Shown here one piece after another: positions 1-10,659 of a stretch of DNA of 64,000 nucleotides; positions within the stretch are counted from its first letter, which is position 1; every line of letters begins with the position of its first letter. The notes under the pieces are model-generated. The model did no database searches. It was given only the letters and a program-made list of their open reading frames with translations, and was not told the DNA's origin. The stretch comes from Mesostigma viride (lineage: Eukaryota > Streptophyta > Mesostigmatophyceae > Mesostigmatales > Mesostigmataceae), in NCBI GenBank assembly GCA_009746045.1, contig RPFO01001111.1:41672-105671 (forward strand). The letters run 5' to 3'. The translations under genes were made by a program, and so were the position numbers.

Positions 1-678
1 GGCGTGGGCACCTGTTTCAGCACGTACACTAACATGTTTGTGCAACACCGGCGTGGGCACCTGTTTCAGCACGTACACTAACATGTTTGTGCAACACCGG
101 CGTGGGCACCTGTTTCAGCACGTACACTAACATGTTTGTGCAACACCGGCGTGGGCACCTGTTTCAGCACGTACACTAACATGTTTGTGCAACACCGGCG
201 TGGGGCACCTGTTTCAGCACGTACACTAACATGTTTGTGCAACACCGGCGTGGGCACCTGTTTCAGCACGTACACTAACATGTTTGTGCAACACCGGCGT
301 GGGCACCTGTTTCAGCACGTACACTAACATGTTTGTGCAACACCGGCGTGGGCACCTGTTTCAGCACGTACACTAACATGTTTGTGCAACACCGGCGTGG
401 GCACCTGTTTCAGCACGTACACTAACATGTTTGTGCAACACCGGCGTGGGCACCTGTTTCAGCACGTACACTAACATGTTTGTGCAACACCGGCGTGGGC
501 ACCTGTTTCAGCACGTACACTAACATGTTTGTGCAACACCGGCGTGGGCACCTGTTTCAGCACGTACACTAACATGTTTGTGCAACACCGGCGTGGGCAC
601 CTGTTTCAGCACGTACACTAACATGTTTGTGCAACACCGGCGTGGGGCACCTGTTTCAGCCACGTACACTAACATGTT
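1..678. repeat. 49-bp minisatellite, about 13.5 copies
   Basis: Near-perfect head-to-tail copies of a 49-bp unit containing the words CACCTGTTTCAGCACGTACA and AACATGTTTGTGCAACACC. A few copies carry one extra G, and the last copy is degenerate (an extra C, then divergence near 678). The array runs off the left edge, so its full length is unknown. Open frames through it are repeat artefacts. Confidence 0.97.
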
Positions 679-679
679 T

Positions 680-1258
680 TTCATGTCCCACGTAGCTCCC
701 ACAAAAACCAGCATCTTCATTAAAACAATAAGTGGAAGCATACATGTGACACTAATTGACATGCCCGGAGGCACGCCGTCCAAGGCCCTTCATGAAGTAC
801 GTTGCCCTAGAGGCAACCAAGACAAGGGTGGGTGGGTGGGGAGCAAAGAAAGAGGCCGACAAAACCAGCCAGAGCGGCTTTTAGTCGCAAAACCTCCCTT
901 ATCCCTAGCTAACTGACGTCATTAAACCCTTATGTTTAGTGGATGCTAGTAAGACGCTAACCGTACAGACCGGGGTAGAATATCCCGAATCTGCACGGCT
1001 AGTATTAAATAATGCGTAGGTTGTTCTTTTCAGGGGCACTGCACCTCACGCCCCGTTCCGCCCGGGTATAATCAACCCAAGCGCGGAACGCACATTTTAT
1101 TTAATTCATTTTTCAACCATGCACTATATTGCATCTACTAATCACAAAAGCTCTAGCCAAACAGCTACGAGTAAACACTGCGACCTATAAGCCGCTCATC
1201 CAGCGGCCTCTTGTTCCCGCATTCACGTATAGAAGAAACTCCGTTCAAAGAACCCCGA
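680..1258. repeat. Tandem segmental duplication, copy 1
   Basis: This copy consists of block B (680-807), a 33-bp unique linker, and block L (841-1258). Block B recurs at 1259-1386 and block L at 2224-2642, both almost base for base. Copy 2 begins directly where copy 1 ends, so this is a head-to-tail duplication. Block L lacks TG...CA ends and flanks no retroelement gene, so it is not treated as an LTR. Confidence 0.9.
696..796 (+). other. Possible ubiquitin-like exon, copy 1
   Basis: Between a possible acceptor (CACGTAG) and a possible donor (GAA|GTACGT) the frame reads ...TKTSIFIKTISGSIHVTL.... This resembles the first beta-hairpin of ubiquitin (IFVKTLTGK...ITLE). It recurs at 1275-1375 with one amino-acid change. 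No flanking exon of the same gene is recognised. It may belong to the upstream part of the downstream deubiquitinase or to a separate ubiquitin-like gene. The resemblance is short and could be chance. Confidence 0.25.
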
Positions 1259-1274
1259 TTCATGTCCCACGTAG

Positions 1275-1375
1275 CTCCCACAAAAACCAGCATCTTCATT
1301 AAAACAATAAGTGGAAGCATACATGTGACACTAATTGACATGCCCGGAGGCACGCCGTTCAAGGCCCTTCATGAA
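1275..1375 (+). other. Possible ubiquitin-like exon, copy 2
   Basis: Second copy of the ubiquitin-like reading frame at 696-796, with the same candidate splice sites. It reads GGTPFKALHE where copy 1 has GGTPSKALHE. Conservation of the open frame is weak evidence because the duplication looks recent. Confidence 0.25.
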
Positions 1376-1386
1376 GTACGTTGCCC

Positions 1387-2223
1387 AATCACCCCCGCCC
1401 TGGCTTTCCCTTGAAGCCGCACTCCACCTTGCTCGTTGTCACAAGTGACCGCCCTGCCGCAAAACGGGAGCCCCCCCACATCGGGAGGCGTGTGCCCGGC
1501 GGCTGTGGATGCATGGCCAGGCCCAAAAAGGCCCAGCGCATTTGCACTGCGATTGCGCACGGCCAGCCTATCATGACCCCTCTCGGGGCCCCGAGTCGGT
1601 ACCGCTATGGCCGTCTCCCCATAGACCCGGGGTGCTTCGAGAAAAAACGTGGACCTAGCCCAGGCCCCGCCAGCCCGGATGCCCGAGGCCACAGCCCCAG
1701 GCACCTGGCTGAACGAGAGTCCGTTCAGCCAAGACCGCATTCCCCCCCGAGGTTTCTATGCGTGGGGAAAAAATTTCTAGCTTAGACGCTTTTCCCATCG
1801 CCGTCCCCAGCCCCAACCACCCCCCCCTCGGCGGAAGGCAATTGCAAAGTTTGCTGGCCAGCAGCAATTTCCGAAGAAAAAGCCGCAGGCCGCGGACCGA
1901 GACACGGGTCGCCAGTGCCAGCCATCCGGCTCCAACCCGGGGTGCAAGCATCCCCAGGTACGGAGCACCAGCTCGCGCACTGGGCCGACCAAGCGACAGT
2001 TGAGCACCTGTCACGGCATCCGGCCCACCAAAGACCCCAAGCTGGGGAAAAGGTGCGGACCGGAGGTAATCTTTTTCTTTTCTTTTAGTTAACCGGGCGA
2101 GGAACTACGCCTGGCCGGTTAACAACTGGAAGTCTCACCACTGGCCAAGTGGCCAGTGCAACCAGTGCTTTTGGGATTTTGCTCCGCAGCACCCATAGCT
2201 GCGGCTGCCGCCGCAACGACAAC
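1387..2223. other. GC-rich segment inside duplication copy 2
   Basis: This 837-bp GC-rich segment is present only in the second duplicate. Open frames exist on both strands, but none matches a family I recognise. Its ends show no clear terminal inverted repeats or target-site duplication. It may be an uncharacterised insertion or host sequence deleted from copy 1. Confidence 0.4.
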
Positions 2224-2796
2224 GAGCAAAGAAAGAGGCCGACAAAACCAGCCAGAGCGGCTTTTAGTCGCAAAACCTCCCTTATCCCTAGCTAACTGAC
2301 GTCATTAAACCCTTATGTTTAGTGGATGCTAGTAAGACGCTAACCGTACAGACCGGGGGTAGAATATCCCGAATCTGCACGGCTAGTATTAAATAATGCG
2401 TAGGTTGTTCTTTTCAGGGGCACTGCACCTCACGCCCCGTTCCGCCCGGGTATAATCAACCCAAGCGCGGAACGCACATTTTATTTAATTCATTTTTCAA
2501 CCATGCACTATATTGCATCTACTAATCACAAAAGCTCTAGCCAAACAGCTACGAGTAAACACTGCGACCTATAAGCCGCTCATCCAGCGGCCTCTTGTTC
2601 CCGCATTCACGTATAGAAGAAACTCCGTTCAAAGAACCCCGAGTGCAACAATGGCTATGGTATTTATGGCTTTGCTAGTATGCTACCCATCTGTTTCCCG
2701 CAACTCTCCCGCATCTTTGTGTAAATTCCTGGAGGCTCCTATTCTGACCTTTAATAATGTATTAAGGTTATCACTAATATGTGGTATTTCTCCCAG

Positions 2797-5700
2797 GCTG
2801 TGGAGACAGGAACGCACCCTGGGCCAGAGGGCAGGCTCATCCCTGTTTGCCACGTGCAGAGAGTCGAGGCAGACGGCAGCAACAACTTGGTGAGCATCTT
2901 GTCCGCTGTCTCCATTCCCTGGCCATTCTTGACCCCTTCTTGCCCATTAATAGATACTCTTTCTACATCCTCTGATTGATGAGATTTCGGGGGGGGGCGG
3001 AATGCAGAAACCATGTGTCTCGAAAGCCCAACCCAATTTGAACATACAGCTTGTGTGGAATGTGCATCTAAGATCATTGCTGTGCTTATCAAGAAACATT
3101 GTTACTTAAGGTCTTTCTTTCGAGCTACCAGAAATGATGAGGCCAAACACGTGTAAGGAAAAGTGCAAGATACGTCCAGGCGACACTCCATGCAGCATGA
3201 GGCTTTTTCAGGGTGTAGAACGAAGCATTTCCAGGGTAATTAGTGCCTGGAAAAATCTAGAATTACTAGCATGCAAACTTGGCAGTTAGGCAAATTAGTC
3301 AAATTCTGGCCACTTCTTTTGTACATTCGAAAGTGAACGTGGTCTGTTCGCTATTGTATCTATTTAAGTAGGCACTAGGATGAGCGTACACCTTGAAACA
3401 ACAAACTATGCAAGAGAGAACTGCCTTCTTTGTAACCAAACCCTAGCTGGCCATATTTGTCAATAGTGTGCCCCGCACAGCGTGGACTTATATATTCCCT
3501 TATCTGTTGGTATCGGGGACTTGGGCACCAAACATCAGCGCAATGCAGCGATGTGTAAGTCATCTCAACGCGGTCCCACCGTTCATCTTTTCCCAACTTA
3601 CCGTAGTCCCTTGCGACCGCATGACTACGCCAAGTAAGGGACAGCCATGTATGGGAAAAAATCGTTTGACCTAAGACAGCAGATTATATTTACCAGCAGA
3701 TTATATTTACTTAGAAAATCATGTTGCGGACGTTACACCGGCTATGGAAGTAGAGCTGGAAAGACATACAAGCAAGTCCCGTTCGATTCCGATGCCATCT
3801 ATAATCAAGGCTGCATGATGAAGAAAATTGCCTATTTTGCTGCAACGCTACTGGTGTTGTAGATCGGGCTTTCAATATTCTCTTTCATAGCCGTCGGCAG
3901 CACATGTTTTGACCACTTGAACGTGTTGACCCTGAGGTGTGCTTCACTAGCCCCTCCTGACGTGCGCAGTACCAGCCCCGTCTCTCGGTTTACTGGGTTG
4001 TATGTAAATGCTTGTTATACTACTACATCCTTTTCCACCCAGGTGACCGCCTTCGGCCACCCTTTCCTGCTGGCGGTGGGCGACCAGGAGACGCTGGCAT
4101 CCGTGAAGGCACGTGTCCAGGCTAAGCTGGGGGTGGCCGGGGAGGAATTCGCCAAATGGAACTTTGCCATCGTCGTAGAAGACATTCCGGTGCAGCTCAA
4201 GGACAACGACATGGTGGCACTGCGTTACCAGGTAGGGTCGACTTTCTGAATGACCCTGGGCCCGCCTAGAACTGGGGAAAGCGAGGGGTGGCCCTCGTGA
4301 AGAAGAAGCGTTGACTATCTATACATACACACAGATCTCGAGGAGTGAGTACTCCTACACACAGATCTCGAGTGATTTATCTAGTACCAAATCCGAAAGG
4401 CTTGCATCACTCCCCGGACAGGAGAACTTTTGTGGATGACTGTAGGTGTAAGTTGGCGATGCCATGGTAACCGGAGACGTCCAGTGCTTCTAGTAAGGGT
4501 TTTTGTCCGCGTCAGCCTGGCTGACTTGCCGCTGTTGGCGGCGCGTCAGACGGCTGACTTGCCGCCGTTGGCAGCGCGTCAGACGGCTGACTTGCCGCCG
4601 TTAGCGGCGCGTCAGCCTGGGGGCTCACCAGCATTGCCGGACTGAGCCGATGCTGCTGCTGCACTGCTGGCTGCATTGCTATCATTCCCCCTTTTCCTCT
4701 TGCTGCGGTTCAGCGCGTCGGCTGCCTGGCCTACGCCAACAATGGCACGCGGACCAGGCGCAGGCGCTTTGGCCGTGTCGGCGGCCTGTTTCGGCATGAA
4801 AAAAGCTGCGATCCCCCCAGATTTAATTTTTCCCAGTATTCCTTCCGGCTCCATCCCTTCACCCAAAAACTTCCAACCCCCAGGTCGCTAACTTTGCTAG
4901 TTGACTATCGGACTAAACCATTAACGTTGTTAAATGTTTATACAATATTACTGACCCGGCCCGAAATTTCCCTACGCATCTAGTAATGGACAGAATTCTT
5001 TCTTATGCAAAAAATCTACAGCGTTAATAAACACACCTGGAATTCGATTCAAAGCAATATGTAAATCAGGCAACCTCGCAACGCTTCATCAATCAGCTCA
5101 TCAATCATATTCCTAAAACCTTTGCCATCATCGAGACATCGACCATGGCCAGTCGTCCTGGGTTACAACTTTACATTCGTCTAGAACTCTCGTCACTCTC
5201 GCCGCCAAGCAGGCTAAGGGCCGGCGGGTCTGGCATGGGCATGATAACGGTCTAGAATCTTGAAGCATATCAACGAACAGACCTGAACTGGTGAACTTGA
5301 ATTCGTAGATATCCAGTACGAAGTTAGCATTTCAGTGGACTTCAGTACATTAGTAGGCACCCACTATATATTGACCCTGCCTGACGCATAGACTCGGTGC
5401 CCATAAGTACTGACGTGCTGCCTGAATTTACGCGTCAGACGACTGACGTGCAGACAAAATTTATGCGTCAGTCGACTGACGCAGAGCCAAAATTTACGCG
5501 TCAGCTGTCTGACGCGCGGACGAAAAAGTCGGACGCGTCAGACACTGACGCGTCAGCGGCTGACGCACGCGTACCGTTACTAGAAGCACTGGAGACGTCC
5601 GTCCTATAGTCAGCCAAAGTTGGTGCGAGAGGTCCCCAGTTCGATTCCAGTCGGATTCATTCGCAGATTGCGTTTTTCCGCGTTTTCCGCGGCCCGGCAC

Positions 5701-6226
5701 TGAACGCAAATGGTTTTCACCTTTGCGGCGTGCCTGATCAGAATACATATACCCCAGGACAGATCTCCTGTCACCTTCCCATATACTACCATATACCTGT
5801 ATATTGACTATGGTAAATTACAGGCGTGAGAGCGGTAGCACAAGTAGAGCGGGAGAACAGGAAGAATGCAAGCCAAGCAGTAACGGCTCCCATTCAATCT
5901 GTGCCGCACTAGCAACATTTCCAATGAACGTGAGCCATTCTGGATTTTTGTGGCAGCCACACCTGCCCATCTTGTGTCGACCATAACCAACCGGTTTTCT
6001 GTTTTGGTGTCTACTGTGTTCAAGTTCCTCCAAAAAATGCACCTGGTCTTTTGTGACATTTGCCTTGGCTGCCTTCTGCCTCCACCAGGCGCTGCGGGTC
6101 GGGCGGTGGGACACCTCACTGGGTATTGAGCATCCAGCGAAGCCGGTGACCACCTCAAATCCGCGCACAGAGGAGCCGGCATCTGCAAAAGCTGGAGCAG
6201 CAGTAGAAGCAGAAAGGTGCGAGTAG
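2797..6226 (+). CDS. UBP12/USP7-like deubiquitinase, last three exons (3' part only)
   Basis: Three exons with GT-AG borders, all in phase 0: 2797-2889, 4043-4231 and 6089-6226 (TAG at 6224). Exon 1 reads ...GPEGRLIPVCHV, like the PHDRLIHVYHF segment of plant UBP12. Exon 2 reads FGHPFLLAVGDQETLASVK then GEEFAKWNFAIV, the last ubiquitin-like (HUBL) domain of USP7/UBP12. Exon 3 reads RWDTSLGIEHPAKP, like the AWEQYLGLEH tail. USP7/UBP12 enzymes are cysteine proteases that remove ubiquitin, and this C-terminal tail stimulates the catalytic domain. The MATH and catalytic domains are not in the window; they lie to the left or were displaced by the repeats at 1-2642. The introns are 1.15 and 1.86 kb; the second holds two small repeats and otherwise nothing I recognise. 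Whether the gene is intact cannot be judged. Confidence 0.82.
4518..4617. repeat. 33-bp tandem repeat, three copies, in an intron
   Basis: Three copies of a 33-bp unit built on GGCTGACTTGCCGC and GCGCGTCAGAC, inside the second intron of the deubiquitinase gene. The motif GTCAG/CTGAC also appears in the palindrome cluster at 5410-5572. Confidence 0.85.
5410..5572. repeat. Cluster of GCGTCAG/CTGACGC palindromes
   Basis: At least four short inverted repeats in about 160 bp pair GCGTCAG with CTGACGC or close variants across 2-6 nt, for example GCGTCAGTCGACTGACGC. They lie in the second intron of the deubiquitinase gene. They could form small hairpins or be clustered protein-binding sites. No function is evident. 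Confidence 0.7.
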
Positions 6227-7107
6227 TCTGTTGGAATGTCTGCAAATCTCGTGATTTTGAGCTTACAACCAAAATCGTGCCACTGTGATGGTAGCTGGCA
6301 CTTTGCTACTTGCGGCCAGAAACATGGGATCTTGGTTGCCCATGGGTTGCAACCTAATGCTAAGTGGATTTTTCCTCTTGGTGTTTTAGTCCCACGGGCA
6401 GTTTTGGCGTGGCTTCATTTGTTGGTAATTGACCACCCGTCCATCTCTACCTGTGGCTTCATGTGGGAAACTTGCAGAGATTTTTTCTTACCATACGGTT
6501 TCACGGGAGTTTGCCTTTGCCTTACATATGTCGGCGTGGCTATTTCCGTCACTCATTGCAGAACACTTAACAAGACCTTGACAAAACACGTGGGGGAAAA
6601 AAATTCAACAAATGCATTTTGTTCAAGAATGCACGATGGTATCGTACGAGGAGATATGCAATGTTGGAGAATTGCCCTGATCGGATGATCCTGGTAGCCA
6701 TGGGTGCAAGTTGTTGTGTGTTGCAGCAAGCGGTCCGGCTCCATGCTGCTTTTTACCGGTGGAAGCCGGACTCACTTGGGCTCAACGCAGCAACTGATCA
6801 AGGACCTCTCGACTTTGCTGTTGATTGCTTGATGGGTGGTGGGTAGAGGGAAACTTGGTTGGTTGGTTGGGGGGTCGGGCGGGCGGGCGGGCGGGCGGGC
6901 AGGCGGGCGGGCGGGCGGGCGGGCGGGCGGGCGGGCGGGCGGGCGGGCGGGCGGGCGGGCGGGCGGGCGGGCGGGCGGGCGGGCGGGCGGGCGGGCGGGC
7001 GGGCGGGCGGGCTGGGGAGAGGGGGGGGGGGGAGGGGCGGGGGCGGAGGGGCGGGGGAGGAGGGAGGGGGATGGCGGAGGTGTGTGTTGGCCTTTATGCA
7101 CCTGCAG
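6227..7107. other. Intergenic or upstream region of the kinase-HECT gene
   Basis: This stretch separates the deubiquitinase stop codon from the first recognisable kinase-HECT exon. It must hold the 3' end of one gene and the promoter and 5' exon(s) of the next, but I could not identify an exon with confidence. It contains the (GCGG)n tract and a purine-rich tail next to the candidate acceptor at 7106-7107. Confidence 0.5.
6875..7012. repeat. (GCGG)n microsatellite
   Basis: About 138 bp of almost pure GGGC/GCGG repeat, followed by a G-rich tract to about 7070. The top strand has regularly spaced G runs that could form G-quadruplexes. All three frames are open through it, giving artificial Gly/Ala/Arg proteins. 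It ends about 95 bp before the kinase-HECT exon. Confidence 0.95.
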
Positions 7108-10100
7108 GGAGGAGCCCAGGGTGCTGCGGGGCCTCAACAGAAAACGCAAGTTCTTCTCGCAAACCTTTGAAGAGACATCGCAGCTGCCCCCGCAAGACAC
7201 CCCTGCGCATTTGACGGAGGCGCTGGCAAGTCACGCGGATTTCTGTCGCCCATCGGATGTGTGGCAGCTGGCGCAGGCCACCCAGAACATCGGCCGCGCG
7301 CTGTGGGCGTCCGGGCTGGAACTCGCCACCGTGCGCACCGGCCTGAGGGTGACCGATGAGGAGGGGCGGAAGCTGGCCGAAACCTGCCGGCAGAAAGAGG
7401 CAGTGCTGGTGGAGAAAGTTGCGAGGGCCAGGGAAACCCCCCTGGATGGTGCAGCGCTATCTGCCAGGGACCAGGCGCTGGAGGACCACCTGGCATCCTT
7501 GCGGCAGCTGGAGGAGATCTACACCAGGAAGGCGGCGTTGGCCGGGGAGAGGGTGCGGCAAAAGCGGAGGGTGGAGGAGCTGTCTGGCCTGAGCACAGCC
7601 GTGGGGGGGGCCGCTGGGCCCGAATCCTTGAATGAGGCGCAAGGCCCCCAGGTGGATGATGTTCACGAAGCGTTGGTTTTGGCTGGGAGTGCTCTTGAGG
7701 AGTGCGAGGAGCAGCTGGCGCCAGCAGCGGCGGCGAAGCGTGCAGCGATGGAGCAGCTGGCAAAGTGCCTGGAACACGAGCGGGTAGTGACGGAGGGCGT
7801 GCGGGAGAAACTGGGCAAGGCTCGTGATGCGGGCGCGCGGGTCATGGGCGCTGCCATCAAGATGATGGAGGGGGAGACGCCGGAGGAGGACGTCGAGCAT
7901 GCGCGCGTGCTGCAAGGGGTTGTGGATACGAAGAAGAAGGAGCTAAGGGACGTGATGGCGGCGCGGCAAGGGCTGCGCCCGACCGAGGTCCGTTTGGGCG
8001 TGCTGCAACGTGACCTGCTTGAGGTTCGCAAGCAGAAAGCGCTGGCAAAGGCCCACCTGGAAATTGCTGGGCTTTCAGAAAAGGCCAAGGAAGCAGAGGA
8101 GCTGCGGGCACAGCTGGACGCCCTGGAAGGCCGGCAGAGGGAGATCGATGCCAGTATAGGGAAGCTGACAATGGAGGCACAGGAAGCCGCACAAAAGCTG
8201 GCGCAATACTACCCCGAGGCGGCCGTGTTGCCAGAACGGGCCAACCGGCTAAGCAAGGCGCTCCCTGGTAGTGCCGGCAAGGGCAGCGATGACATCATTG
8301 ACCCGGACTGGTCCCTGGCGTGTTTCCGCGACGGCATGGGGCAGCCGTTGGGCAGTTCCAAGGTTAGGGTGGTGGAGGACCGGGAGGGGTGCAGGTGGGT
8401 GATCAAGGAGCTGTGCCAAGAGAGGGAGCTGAGGCGGGAGGGCGGGCGGTTGCAGGCGCTGCAGCACCCGCTGGTGATCCGGCTAGAGCGGATTTTCTTC
8501 GACCGAGGCGTGGCCTATCTGCAGATGCCTTTCTGCAAGAACGGGAGCCTGCGCGCCTGGTTCGAACGCATCAAGGCGAGGACCCTGGATGGTCTACCAC
8601 TGGGCTTGGAGGAGCGCCAGCAGGTGTGGGCGACGATGCGGCAGGTCTTTCAGGCGGTCGCGTTCATCCACCGCAAGGGCGTGGTCCACCGAGACCTGAA
8701 GCCGGAGAACATTCTTCTGCAAGACGATGGCCAAATCGCGCTGTGTGACTTTGGCGTCAGCCACGATGTCAGTAGGGCCTTCCAGACCACCCTGGCCACC
8801 CAGCTTGGTGGCTTCACCACGGCCTATGCCGCCCCAGAGGTGCTCACTTCCCAGCCGTCGGCCAAGCAGTGGCCCTTTGCGCAAGACATGTGGTCCCTGG
8901 GCGTGATGCTGCTGGAGATCCAGACAGGGTCCCTGCCGCTCTGGAACGTTGTCGCCGGCCGCCTGGAGGATGCCCAGGGCAGGCCGGTGGCCGTGGATGC
9001 CAGCTCGACGGGCGGCCCATCCCAGGGTGATCCCTGGACGATTGCGTTGCGGGGCGTGACATCCAGCCTGCTTCAGGTGGACCCTGCCGGCCGGCCGTCT
9101 GCCGAGGACGCTCTTAGTGACCCGCACGGTTTCCTGGCACGTGACCTGACGCAGGTGGCAGTGGAGCAGCAGCGGCGCATGCACGCGCTCAGCAGCTTTC
9201 TGGAGAGCCTGCGGCGCTGCCCCGTGCGTGTTGCGGGGCGAGCGCACCTGCTGAAGGTGACCGATCTTGACAACCGGCCGCAGCTGGTGCGGGAGGTGCT
9301 GGAAGTGTTTCAGGCTGATGGGCTCGACCTCCGGGTGGTGTTCTCGGTGGAGTGCGGTGGCATAAGGGTCCCCTTGTCCGAGGTGTTGGACCGGTTCTTC
9401 CAAGCCGTGGTGCTGCCAGAGGTTGGGCTGTTCGAGCAAGGGCGGGAGGGGCGGGAGGATGTTTTGCCCCCTTCTCAACTGCAGGAAGGCGTGGCGTTTC
9501 TGCCCAAGAAGGCGTCACAGCATGCCCAGGCCAGCGACCAGCACATGAAGAAGCTGAGGGCAATGGGCAAGGCCCTCGCAAAGGCCATCCTCGAGTGCCT
9601 GCACGTCCCTGTCAGCTTTGCGACCGCCCTCTGCTGCTTCCTGGTGGGGGACGAACAGCTGGCGGACGCCACGCCCTCGCGTTGCCTGGAGCTGATGGCG
9701 GAGTTTGACCCGGTTGTGGCTAGACAGATGCGTGGCATGCTGGCAATCACCCACGGCAGTGGCCAGGAGCATGCCATGATGGCGTCCATGCTGACGCGTT
9801 GTGCGGCCAAGGACGATTTTGCGATCACCGACGCGAACAAGGGGGCGGTGGTCCGGCAGGCGGTGCAACTGCGCCTGTTCGCGGACCGCAGGGAGGAGCT
9901 GTGCGCCCTGCGCGAGGGGTTCCTGTCCCTGGACGACCTGATGGCGGACCACCTCAAGCTCATGACGGGCGAGGTCTTGGTCACCCTGTTCTTCGGCCAG
10001 GACTACTTGGACGTGGATACGGCGCTGAACGCGTTTGTGTTCCCAGAGGAGTATTGGGGCGGAGCCGCGAACAAGGGGCTGCCTGCTGTCAAGGAATGGC

Positions 10101-10606
10101 TGCAGCGCTTCATCCGGGAGGTGTCAGAGACAGGGCTGCGGCTGCTGTGCCTGCGGGCACTGGGCAGTGTCAATGCCTTCCAATCCGGCCACAAGTGCTC
10201 GGTGCTGCCCGGTGGGAAGGAGCGGGAGCTTCCTGCGTTTGAGAGGGAGACGGGCTGCATGTACATGCCGGAGGGGTGCTCGGACTTCAATGCTTTCCAA
10301 GCGAGGATGCACCGCGCGCTGCGGGCGGGGGAGTATGGCGTCCGCACCGGTGCCCAGCAGGAGGAGAGGCTGGCCAGGGGGGAGATGGATGCGGTGGTGG
10401 GTGCCATGAGGGGGCAGGTGCGGGCGGGAGGGTGGTATCGCTGCCCCAACGGTCACCCCTATGCCATCGGGGATTGTGGTGGCGCCATGGCGGAGGCCAG
10501 GTGCCCTGTTTGCGGGGCAGGTATTGGTGGCCGGCAGCACCGGATTCGGGGTGACAACCAGAATGCTCTGGACATTGATGGTGCTGCTGCACCTGCCTGG
10601 AACTGA
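7108..10606 (+). CDS. Kinase-HECT-RZ zinc finger fusion protein (large 3' exon)
   Basis: A 3.5-kb exon with acceptor CTGCAG at 7102-7107 and stop codon at 10604-10606. N-terminal third (about 7300-8240): charged heptad-rich coiled coil. About 8330-9140: Ser/Thr kinase with beta-3 Lys (VIKE, 8405), HRDLKPEN (8687), DFG (8747), APE and DMWSLGVML; the glycine loop is degenerate but the catalytic residues are present. About 9313-10340: HECT-type E3 fold, with N-lobe words DLRVVFSVECGG and LRAMGKALAKAI, and a C-lobe with the catalytic-type cysteine in ETGCMYMPEG (10256), aligning to the TCFNRLxLP motif. 10430-10554: RZ-type zinc finger, RCPNGHPYAIGDCGG...CPVCGAGIGG, as in RNF213 and ZNFX1. Expected role: a cytosolic ubiquitin ligase combined with a kinase, possibly in stress or immune signalling (inference). 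5' exon(s) are not found. The open frame continues upstream through the GCGG repeat, which I take as intron. Confidence 0.85.
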
Positions 10607-10659
10607 TGCACTTGGTCGCTACTGCTTGACTCATCGAATCGCCAGCTTGTTCAGCCGCT

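Larger units (their letters stand above)
1259..2642. repeat. Tandem segmental duplication, copy 2
   Basis: Block B (1259-1386) and block L (2224-2642) repeat those of copy 1. They are separated by an 837-bp GC-rich segment where copy 1 has only a 33-bp linker. Either copy 2 gained an insertion or copy 1 suffered a deletion. Differences between copies are few (one F/S codon change in block B, one extra G in block L). Confidence 0.88.

Noticed and set aside
1-678. CRISPR-like array of direct repeats
   Set aside because: Units are contiguous with no unique spacers, and the genome is eukaryotic; it is a minisatellite.
841-2642. The 418-bp repeats as LTRs of a small retroelement
   Set aside because: No TG...CA ends, no primer site or purine tract, and block B is duplicated together with them, which fits a segmental duplication.
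5625-5680. tRNA gene or tRNA-derived SINE (AGTTCGATTCC box)
   Set aside because: A T-loop-like word is present, but no matching acceptor stem, D-arm or anticodon arm can be paired.
6836-7107. Start of the kinase-HECT protein at the ATG at 6836
   Set aside because: This would translate the GCGG microsatellite into a Gly/Arg/Ala tract. A good splice acceptor at 7106-7107 makes intron more likely.
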